Position numbers and translations under genes: made by a program. 64,000 nt of DNA from Calliopsis andreniformis (Eukaryota > Arthropoda > Insecta > Hymenoptera > Andrenidae): contig NW_027480423.1 in assembly GCF_051401765.1 (NCBI RefSeq), positions 18,910,001 through 18,974,000 of the forward strand, read 5' to 3'. Shown in pieces: positions 27,152 to 38,200 of the stretch; the first letter of the stretch is position 1, and each line of letters starts with the position of its first letter. The notes below the pieces were generated by a model that saw nothing but the letters and a program-made list of their open reading frames with translations, searched no databases and was not told the origin of the DNA.

Positions 27152-29313
27152 TAGAAATGACCATCACTTTCACACGGGTTGGAATTATTCCTGTTATAGG
27201 ATGGAAAGACTGTTGTATTTTTATTGTACTTTACACTTCAGGCGTTGACATTTGAGGCCGTCGCTATTCGATGTGGTGGAGGAACGCCGTAGAGTGAAGA
27301 CTAGGTTGCCCGGAACGTAGAAATGACCATTACTTTCACACTGTTTGCAATTATCCCTTTTATACGATGGAACAGCTGTTGTATTTATGTCGTATTTTAT
27401 GCTTCTGGCGTTGTCTTCTAAGGACCTAACTATTCGATCTGGTGGAGCAACGCCCTAGAGTGAAGCCTAGGTTGCTCGGAATGTAGAAATGACCATATCT
27501 TTCACACTGATTGCAATTATTCGTTTTATACGATGGAAAAACTGTTGCATCTTTATCGTATTTTATGCTTCTGGCGTTGACTTCTTAGGCCGTAACTATT
27601 CGATCTGGTGGAGCAACGCCCTGGAGTGAAACCTGGGTTGCCCGGAACGTAGAAATGACCACTACTATCACACTGGTTGCAAATTATTCCTGCTGTACGA
27701 TGGAAAAACTGTTGTATTTTTATTGCATTTTATGCTTCTGGCGTTGACTTCCAAGGCCCTAACTATTCGATCTGGTGGAACAACGCTCTAGAGTGAAGCC
27801 TAGGTTGCCTGGAACGTAGACATGACCATCACTTTCACACGGGTTGCAATTATTCCTGTTATAGGATGGAAACACTGTTGTATTCTTATTGTATTTTATT
27901 CTTCTGGGGTTGACTTCTTAGGCCCTAACTATTCGAGCTGGTGGAACAACGCCGTAGAGTGAAGCCTAGGTTGCCCGGAACGTTGAAATGACCATTACTT
28001 TCACACTGTTTGCAATTATTCCTTTTATACGGTGGAACAGCTGTTGTATTTATATCGTATTTTATGCTTCTGGCGTTGACTTCTAAGGACCTAACTATTT
28101 GATCTGGTGGAGCAACGCCCTAGAGTGAAGCCTAGGTTGCTCGGAATGTAGAAATGACCATAACTTTCACACTGATTGCTATCATTCGTTTTATATGATG
28201 GAAAAGCTGTTGTATTTATATTGTATTTTATGCTTCTGGCGTTCACTTCTTAGGCCCTAACTATTCGATCTGGTGGAACAACGGCCTAGGGTGAAGCCTA
28301 GGTTGCCCGGAACGTAGAAATGACCATAACATTTACACTGGTAGCAATTATTCGTTTTATACGATGGAAAAACTGTTATATTTATATTGTATTTTAAGCT
28401 TCTGGCGTTGACTTCTGAGGCCGTAGCTATTCGATGTGGCGGAAGAGCGCCATACAGTGAAGCCTAGGTTGGCCGGAACGTCGAAATGACCATAAGTTTC
28501 ATACTGGTGTCAATTATTCCTTTTATACGATGGAAAAGCTGTTGTATTTATATCGTATTTTATGCTTCTGGCGTTCACTTCTTAGGCCCTAACTATTCGA
28601 TCTGGTGGAACAACGCCCTAGAGTGAAGCCTAGGTTGCCGGGAACGTAGAAATGACCATAACTTTCACACTGGTTGCTATCATTCGTTTTATATGATGGA
28701 AAAACTGTTGTACTTATATTGTATTTTATGCTTCTGGCGTTCACTTCTTAGGCCCTAACTATTCGATCTGGTGGAACAACGGCCTAGGGTGAAGCCTAGG
28801 TTGCCCGGAACGTAGAAATGACCATAACTTTTACACTGGTAGCAATTATTCGTTTTATACGATGGAAAAACTGTTGTATTTATATTGTATTTTAAGCTTC
28901 TGGCGTTGACTTCTGAGGCCGTAGCTATTCGGTGTGGCGGAAGAGCGCCATACGGTGCAGCCTAGGTTGCCCGGAACGTAGAAATGACCATAACTTTCGT
29001 ACTGGTTGCAATTATTCGTTTTATATGTGGGAAAAACTGTTGTATTTATGTTGTATTTTATGCTTCTGGCGTTGACTTCTAAGGCCCTAACTATTCGATC
29101 AAGTGGAGCAACGCCCTAGAGTGAAGCGTAGGTTGCTCGAAATGTAGAAATGTCCATAACTTTCACACTGGTTGCAATTATTCGTTTTATACGATGGAAA
29201 AACTGTTGTATTTATATTGTATTTTATGCTTCTGGCGTTCACTTCTTAGGCCCTAACCATTCGATCTGGTGGTACAACGCCCTAGGGTGAAGCCTAGGTT
29301 GCCCGGAACGTAG
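27152..29313 (+). repeat. 13-monomer segment absent from the downstream copy
   Basis: Copy A contains about 2,161 bases (13 monomers) here that have no counterpart in copy B, where the flanks join near 39771 within GGAACGTAGAA. Both flanks have the same bases at the same monomer position, so the junction keeps register. The segment itself holds ordinary monomers, including two with GCGGAAGAGCGCC near 28438 and 28937. Either copy B lost it or copy A gained it; the sequence alone does not decide. Confidence 0.8.
27471..27636 (+). repeat. Representative 166-bp monomer
   Basis: One full monomer, exactly 166 bp, given as a reference for phase. It starts at GTTGCTCGG (GTTGCCCGG in most copies), directly after GCCTAG. 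Internal order: GTAGAAATGACC at about 13-24; a variable segment at about 36-55; TTATACGATGG at about 56-66; an AT-rich core of TTTAT/TATTTTATG words at about 75-97; CTGGCGTTGACTTCT at about 101-115; a CCTAAC or CGTAAC word at about 121-126; TTCGATCTGGTGGAGCAACG at about 129-148; then CTAG or CTGG near 151 and CCTAGG or CCTGGG across the junction with the next monomer. The start point is a convention, since a circular repeat has no natural start. Confidence 0.9.
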
Positions 29314-32228
29314 AATTGACCATAACTTTTGCACTGGCAGCAATTATTCGTTTTATACAATGGAAAAACCGTTCTATTTATTTTGTATTTTATGCTTCGG
29401 GCGTTGACTTCTAAGGCCCTAACTGTTTGATCTGGTGGAGCGCCGCCGTAGAGTGAAGCCTAGGTTGCCCGGAACGTAGAAATGACCATAACTTTCACAC
29501 TGGTTGCTATTATTCGTTTTATACGATGGAAAAACTGTTATATTTATATTGTATTTAAGCTTCTGGCGTTGACTTCTGAGGCCGTTGCTATTCGATGTGG
29601 TGGAAGAACGCCATAGAGTGAAGCCTAGGTAGCCCGGATCGTAGAAATGTCCATATCTTTCACACTGTTTGCAATTTTCCGTTTTATACGATGGAAAAAC
29701 TGTTTTACTTATTTTGTATTTTATGCTTCGGGCGTCGACTTCTAAGGCCCTAACTATTCACTCTGTTGGAGCAACGCCCTAGAGTGAAGCCTAGGTTGCC
29801 GGGAACGTAGAAATGACCATAACTTTCACACTGGTTGCTATCATTCGTTTTATAGGATGGAAAAGCTGTTGTATTTATATCGTATTTTATGCTTCTGGCT
29901 TTCACTTCTTAGGCCCTAACTATTCGATCTGGTGGAGCAACGCCCTAGAGTGAAGCCTAGGTTGCTCGGAATGTAGAAATGACCATAACTTTCACACTGA
30001 TTGCAATTATTCGTTTTATACGATGGAAAAACTGTTGCATCTTTATCGTATTTTATGCTTCTGGCGTTCACTTCTTAGGCCCTAACTATTCGATCTGGTG
30101 GAACAACGGCCTAGGGTGAAGCCTAGGTTGCCCGGAACGTAGGAATGACCATAACATTCACACTGGTTGCAATTATTTGTTTTATACGATGGAAAAACTG
30201 CTCTACTTATATTGTATTTTATGCTTCTGGTGTTGACTTCTTAGGCCCTAACTATTCCATTTGGTGGAACAACGCCCTAGGGTAAGGCCCAGGTTGCGCG
30301 GAACGTAGAAATGACCATAACTTTCACACTGGTAGCAATTATTCGTTTTATACAATGGAAAAACTGTTCTATTTATTTTGTATTTAATGCTTCGGGCATG
30401 GACTTCTAAGGCCCTAACTATTCAATCTGGTGGAGCAACGCCCTAGAGTGATGCCTAGGTTGCCCGGAACGTAGAAATGACCATAAGTTTCACACTGGTT
30501 GCTATCATTCGTTTTATACGATGGAAAAACTGTTATATTTATATTGTATTTTAAGCTTCTGGCGTTGACTTCTGAGGCCGTAGCTATTCGATGTGGCGGA
30601 AGAGCGCCATACAGTGAAGCCTAGGTTGCCCGGAACGTCGAAATGACCATAAGTTTCATACTGGTGTCAATTATTCCTTTTATACGATGGAAAAGCTGTT
30701 GTATTTATATCGTATTTTATGCTTCTGGCGTTCACTTCTTAGGCCCAGCTATTCGATCTGGTGGAACAACGCCCTAGAGTGAAGACTAGGTTGCTCGGAA
30801 TGTAGAAATGACCATCACTTTCACACTGGTTGCAATTATTCGTTTTATACGATGGAAAAACTGTTGCATCTTTATCGTATTTTATGCTTCTGGCGTTGAC
30901 TTCGTTAGGCCGTAACTATCCGACCTGGTGGAGCAACGCCCTGGAGTGAAACCTAGGTTGCCCGGAACGTAGAAAAGACCACTACTATCACACTGGTTGC
31001 AAATTATTCCTTTTATACGATGGAAGAGCTGTTGTATTTATATCGTATTTTATGCTTCTGGCGTTCACTTCTTAGGCCCTAACTATTCGATCTGGTGGAA
31101 CAACGCCCTAGAGTGAAGACTAGGTTGCTCGGAATGTAGAAATGACCATCACTTTCACACTGGTTGCTATTATTCGTTTTATACGATGGCAAAGCTGTTG
31201 TATTTATATCGTATTTTATGCTCCTGGCGTTGACTTCTAAGGACCTAACTATTCGATCTGGTGGAGCAACGCCCTAGAGCGAAGCCTAGGTTGCTCGGAA
31301 TGTAGAAATGACCAGAACTTTCACACTGATTGCAATTATTCGTTTTATACGATGGAAAAACTGTTGCATCTTTATCGTATTTTATGCTTCTGGCGTTGAC
31401 TTCTTAGGCCGTAACTATTCGATCTGGTGGAACAACGCCGTAGAGTGAAGCCTAGGTTGCCCGGAACGTAGAAATGATCATTACTTTCACGCTTGTTGCA
31501 ATTATTCCTGTTATACGATGAAAAGACTGTTGTATTTTTATTGCATTTTATGCTTCAGGCGTGGACTTCTGAGGCCGTAGCTATTCGATGTGGTGGAAGA
31601 ACGCCATACAGAGAAGCCTAGGTTGCCCGGAACGTAGAAATGACCACTACTTTCACACTGTTTCCAATTATTCATTTAATACGATGGAAATGCTGTTGTA
31701 CTTATATCGTATTTTATGCTTCGGGCGTTGACTTCTTAGGCCCTGACATTTCGATCTGGTGGAGCAACGCCCGACAGTGAAGCCTAGGTTGCCCGGAACG
31801 TAGATATGACCATAACCTTCACACAGGTTGGAATTATTCGTGTTATACGGTGTAAACGCTGTTGTACTTATTTTGTATTTTATTCTTCTGGTGTTGACTT
31901 CATAGGCCATAACTATTCGATCTGGTGGAACAACGCCGTACAGTGAAGCCTAGGTTGCCCGGAACGTAGAAATGACCACTACTATCACACTGGTTGCAAA
32001 TTATTCCTGCTATACGATGGAAAAGCTGTTGTATTTTTATTGCATTTTATGCTTCTGGCGTTCACTTCTTAGGCCCTAACTATTCGATCTGGTGGAACAA
32101 CGCCCTAGAGTGAAGCCTAGGTTGCTCGGAAAGTAGAAATGGCCATAAGTTTCATACTGGGTGCAATTATTCGTTTTATACTATGGAAAAACTGTTCTAT
32201 TTATACTGTATTTTATGCTTCTGGCGTT

Positions 32229-35200
32229 GACTTCTTAGGCCCTAACTATTCGATCTGGTGGAGCAACGCCAGAGAGTGAAGCCTTGGTTTCCCGGAACGG
32301 AGAAATGACCATCACTTTCATACTGGTTGCAATTATACGTTTTATACGATGGAGAAACTGTTGTACTTATATTGTATTTTATGCTTGTGGCGTTGAATTC
32401 TAAGGCACTAACTATTCGATCTGGTGGAGCAACGCAATAGAGTGATGCCTAGGTTGCCCGGAACGTAGAATTGGCCCTCAATTTCAAACTAGTTGCAATT
32501 ATACCTGTTATATGATGGAAACACTGCTGTATTTTTTTTGCATTTTATGGATCGCGCGTTGACTTCTAAGGTCCTAACTATTCAATCTGTTGGAGCAACG
32601 CCCTAGGGTGAAGCCTAGGATGCTCGGAAAGTAGAAATGACCTTAAGTTTCATACTGGGTGCAATTAATCGTTTTATACGATGGAAAAACTGTTGTATAT
32701 ATATTGTATTTTATGCTTCTGGCATAGACTTCTAAGGCACTATCTGTTCGATCTGGTGGAGCAACGCCCTAGAGCGAAGCCTAGGTTGCCCGGAACGTAG
32801 AATTGGCCATCACTTTCAAACTGGTTGCAATTATTCCTGTTATATGATGGAAACACTGTTGTATTTTTTTTGCATTTTATGGTTCGGACGTTGACTTCAA
32901 AGGTCCTAGCTATTCAATCTGTTGGAGCAACGCCCTAGGGTGAAGCCTAGGTTGCTCGGAAAGTAGAAATGGCCATAAGTTTCATACTGGGTGCAATTAT
33001 TCGTTTTATACGATGGAAAAACTGTTGTATTTATATTGTATTTTATGCTTGTGGCGTTGACTTCTTAGGCCGTAACTATTCGGTCTGGTGGAGCAACGCC
33101 CTGGACTGAAACCTAGGTTGCCCGGAACGTAGAATTGGCAATCACTTTCTAACTGGTTGCAATTACTCCTGTTATATGATGGAAAAACTGTTGTATTTTT
33201 ATTGCATTTTATCCTTCGGGCATTGACTTCTAAGGCCCTAACTATTCAATCTGGTGGAACAACGGCCTAGGGTGAAGCCTAGGTTGCCCGGAACGTAGAA
33301 AAAACCATAACTTTTACACTGGCAGCAATTATTCGTTTTATACTATGGAAAAACTGTTCTATTTATACTGTATTTTATGCTTCTGGCGTTCCCTTCTTAG
33401 GTCCTAACTATTCGATCTGGTGGAACAACGGCCTAGGGTGAAGCCTAGGTTGCCCGGAACGTAGAAATAACCATAACTTTTACACTGGTAGCAATTATTC
33501 GTTTTATACGATGGAAAAACTGTTGTATCTATTATGTATTTTATGCTTCTGGCGTTGACTTCTAAGGCCCTAACTATTCAATCCGTTGGAGCAACGCCCT
33601 AGGGAGAAGCCTAGGTTGCTCGGAATGTAGAAATGGCCATAAGTTTCATACTGGTTGCATTTATTCGTTTTATACGATGGAAAAACTGTTGTATTTATAT
33701 TGTATTTTATGCTTCTGGCGTTGACTTCTAAGGCACTAACTATTCGATCTGGTGGAGCAACGCCCTAGAGTGAAGCCTGGGTTGGCCGGAACGTAGAATT
33801 GGCCATGACTTTCAAACTGGTTGCAATTATTCCTGATATATGATGGAAACACTGTTGTATTTTTTTTGCATTTTATGGTTCGGGCGTTGACTTCTAAGGC
33901 CCTAACTGTTCAATCTGTTGGAGCAACGCCCTAGGGTGAAGCCTAGGTTGCTCGGAAAGTAGAAATGTCCATAAGTTTCAAACTGTTTGCAATTATTCGT
34001 TTTATACGATGGAAAAGCTGTTGTATTTATATTGTACTTTATGCTTCTGGCGTTGACCTCTAAGGCACTAACTATTCGGTCTGGTGGAGCAACGCCCTGG
34101 AGTGAAACCTAGGTTGCCCTGAACGTAGAATTGGCCATCACTTTCAAACTGGTTGCAATTATTCCTGATATATGATGTAAACACTGTTGTATTTTTTTTG
34201 CATTTTATGGTTCGGGCGTTGACTTCTAAGGCCCTAACTATACAATCTGTTGGAGCAACGCCCTAGGGTGAAGCCTAAGTTGCTCGGAAAGTAGAAATAT
34301 CCACAAGTTTCATACTGGTTGCAATTATTCGTTTTATACGATGGAAAAACTGTTGTATTTATATTGTATTTTATGCTTCTGGCGTTGACTTCTAAGGCAC
34401 TAACTATTCGATCTGGTGGAGCAACGCAATAGAGTGATGCCTAGGTTGCCCGGAACGTAGAATTGGCCATCAATTTCAAACTGGTTGCAATTATACCTGT
34501 TATATGATGGAAGCACTGCTGTATTTTTTTTGCATTTTATGGATCGGGCGTTGACTTCTAAGGCCCTAACTATTCAATCCGTTGGAGCAACGCCCTACGG
34601 TGAAGCCTAGGTTGCTCGGAAAGTAGAAATGACCATATGTTTCATACTGGTTGCAATTATTCGTTTTATACGATGGAAAAACTGTTGTATTTATATTGTA
34701 TTTTATGCTTCTGGCGTTGACTTCTAAGGCACTATCTATTCGATCTGGTGGAGCAACGCCCTAGAGCGAAGCCTAGGTTGCCCGGAACGTAGAATTGGCC
34801 ATCACTTTCAAACTGGTTGCAATTATTCCTGATATATGATGTAAACACTGTTGTATTTTTTTTGCATTTTATGGTTCGGGCGTTGACTTCTAAGGCCCTA
34901 ACTGTTCAATCTGTTGGAGCAACGCCCTAGGGTGAAGCCTAGGTTGCTCGGAAAGTAGAAATGTCCATAAGTTTCAAACTGTTTGCAATTATTCGTTTTA
35001 TACGATGGAAAAGCTGTTGTATTTATATTGTACTTTATGCTTCTGGCGTTGACCTCTAAGGCACTAACTATTCGGTCTGGTGGAGCAACGCCCTGGAGTG
35101 AAACCTAGGTTGCCCTGAACGTAGAATTGGCCATCACTTTCAAACTGGTTGCAATTATTCCTGTTATATGATGGATACACTGTTGTATTTTTATTGCATT

Positions 35201-38200
35201 TTATGCTTCGGGCGTTGACTTTTAAGGCCCTAACTATTCAATCTGTTGGACCAACGCCCTAGGGTGAAGCCTAGCTTGCTCGGAAAGTAGAAATGACCAT
35301 AAGTTTCATACTGGTTGCAATTATTCGTTTTATACGATGGAAAAGCTGTTGTATTTATATTGTATTTTATGCTTGTGGCGTTGACTTCTTAGGCCGGAAC
35401 TATTCGGTCTGGTGGAGCAACGCCCTGGAGTGAAACCTAGGTTGCCCGGAACGTAGAATTGGCAATCACTTTCAAACTGGTTGCAATTATTCCAGATATA
35501 TGATGGAAACACTGTTGTATTTTTTTTGCATTTTATGGTTCGGGCGTTGACTTCTAAGGCCCTAACTATTCAATCTGTTGGAGCAACGCCCTAGGGTGAA
35601 GCCTAGGTTGCTCGGAAAGTAGAAATGACCATAAGTTACATACTGGTTGCAATTATTCGTTTTATACAATGGAAAAACTGTTGTATTTATATTGTATTTT
35701 ATGCTTCTGGCGGTGACTTCTAAGGCACTATCTATTCGATCTGGTGGAGCAACGCCCTAGAGCGAAGCCTAGGTTGCCCGGAACGTAGGATTGGCCATCA
35801 ATTTCAAACTGGTTGCAATTATTCCTGTTATATGATGGATACACTGTTGTATTTTTATTGCATTTTATGCTTCGGGCGTAGACTTCTAAGGCCCTAACTA
35901 TTCAATCTGTTGGACCAACGCCCTAGGGTGAAGCCTAGCTTGCTCGGAAAGTAGAAATGACCATAAGTTTCATACTGGTTGCAATTATTCGTTTTATACG
36001 ATGGAAAAGCTCTTGTATTTATATCGCATTTTATGCTTCTGGCGTTGACTTCTAAGGCACTAACTATTCGATCTGGTGGAGCAACGCAATAGAGTTATGC
36101 CTAGGTTGCCCGGAACGTAGAATTGGCCATCAATTTCAAACTGGTTGCAATTATACCTGTTATATGAAGGAAACACTGCTGTATTTTTTTTGCATTTTAT
36201 AGATCGCGCGTTGACTTCTAAGGTCCTAACTATTCAATCTGTTGGAGCAACGACCTAGAGTGAAACCAAGGATGCTCGGAAAGTAGAAATGACCTTGAGT
36301 TTCATACTGGGTGCAGTTAATCGTTTTATACGATGGAAAAACTGTTGTATATATATTGTATTTTATGCTTCGGGCGTTGACGCCTAAGGCCCTAACTGTT
36401 TGATCTGGTGGACCATCGCCGTAGAGTGAAGCCTAGGTTGCCCGGAACGTAGAAATGACCATAACTTTCACACTGGTTGCTATTATTCGTTTTATACGAT
36501 GGAAAAACTGTTATATTTATATTGTATTTAAGCTTCTGGCGTTGACTTCTAAGGCCCTAACTACTCGATCTGGTGGAGCAACGCCCTAGAGTGCAGCCTA
36601 GGTTGCCCGGAACGTAGAAATGACCATAACTTTCACACTGGTTGCTATTATTCGTTTTATACGATGGAAAAACTGTTATATTTATATTGCATTTTATGCT
36701 TCTGGCGTTGACTTCTTAGGCCCTAACTATACGATCTGGTGGAACAACGCCCTAGAGTGAAGCCTAGGTTGCCTGGAACGTAGAAATGACCATCACTTTC
36801 AAACTGGTTGCAATTATTCGTTTTATACGATGGAAAAGCTGTTGTGATTATATCGCATTTTATGCCTCTGGCGTTGACTTCTTAGGCCGTAACTATTCGG
36901 TCTGGTGGAGCAACGCACTAGGGTGAAGCCTAGGTTGCCCGGAACGTAGAAATGACCATTACTTTCACACTGGTTGCAATTATTCGTGTTATACGATGGA
37001 AAAACTGTTGCATCTTTATCGTATTTTATGCTTCTGGCGTTGACTTCTTAAGCCGTAACTATTCGATCTGGAGTAGCAACGCCCTGGAGTGAAACCCAGG
37101 TTGCCCGGAACGTAGAAATGACCATAACTTTTACACTGGTAGCAATTATTCGTTTTATGCAATGGAAAAACCGTTCTATTTATTTTGTGTTTTATGCTTC
37201 GGGCGTTGACTTCTAAGGCCCTAACTGTATGATCTGGTGGAACAACGCCCTAGAGTGATGCCTAGGTTGCCCGGAACTTAGAAATGACCATAACTTTCAC
37301 ACTGGTTGCTATTATTCGTTTTATACGATGGAAAGCTGTTGTATTTATATCGTATTTTATGCTTCTGGCGTTGACTTCTTAGGCCGTAACTATTCGTTCT
37401 GGTGGAGCAACGCCCTAGGGTGAAGCCTAGGCTGCCCGGAACGTAGAATGGGCCATCACTTTCAAACTGGTTGCAATTATTCCTGTTATATGATGAAAAC
37501 ACTGTTGTATTTTTATTGCATTTTATGGTTCTGGCGTTCACTTCTTAGGCCCTAACTATTCAATCTGGTGGAACAACGGCCTAGGGTGAAGCCTAGGTTG
37601 CCCGGAACGTAGAAATGACCATCACTTTCAAACTGGTTGCAATTATTCCTGTTATATGATGGAAACACTGTTGTATTTTTATTGTATTTTATGCTTCAGG
37701 CGTAGGCTTCTTAATCCGTAGCTATTCGATATGGTGGAGCACCGCCCTAGAGTGAAGCCTAGGTTGCTCGGAACGTAGAAATGACCACTACTTTCACACT
37801 GTTTGCAGTTATTCCTTTTATACGATGGAAAATGCGTTGTATTTATATCGTATTTTATGCTTCGGGCGTTGACTTCTTAGGCCCTGACATTTCGATCTGG
37901 CGGAGCAACGCCCTAGAGTGAATCCTAGGCTGCTCGGAATGTAGAAATGACCATAACTTTCACACTGGTTGCAATTATTCGTGTTATACGATGAAAAAAC
38001 TGTTGTACTTATACTGTACTTTATCCTTCTGGCTTTGAATTCTAAGTCTCTAGCTAATCGATCTAGTGGAGCAACGCCCTAGGGTGAAGCCTAGATTGCT
38101 CGGAAAGTAGAAATGACCATAAGCTTCATACTGGTTGCAATTATTCGTTTTATACGATGGAAAAACTGTTGTATTTATATTGTATTTTATGCTTCTGGCG

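Larger units (their letters stand above)
20280..32125 (+). repeat. Large segmental duplication, copy A (~11.8 kb)
   Basis: Nearly the whole interval recurs at 32229-42583. The offset is 11,954 bases up to 20664, then 12,286 (74 monomers plus 2) to about 26656, then 12,618 to about 27152; after a gap in the other copy it is 10,458 from 29313 to about 32125. Large parts read identically base for base. Differences seen by eye are few, for example T versus A at 23594/35880, GCGACGCC versus GCAACGCC near 25785/38071 and CTTGC versus CTGGC near 26182/38468. Copies this alike point to very recent duplication. Confidence 0.88.

Noticed and set aside
27471..27636. CENP-B box-like match on the minus strand across GGAACGTAGAAA
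   Set aside because: Aligned to the core TTCG-4N-A-2N-CGGG, the usual CCCGGAACGTAGAAA form of this segment matches only about 6 of 9 fixed bases, and the central TTCG and A are not met. Too weak to call.
16255..36200. Eight-T runs as Pol III terminators or poly(A) traces of retroelements
   Set aside because: The T runs occur at a fixed place in type A dimer monomers and are a satellite variant; no A/B box, target-site duplication or element sequence accompanies them.
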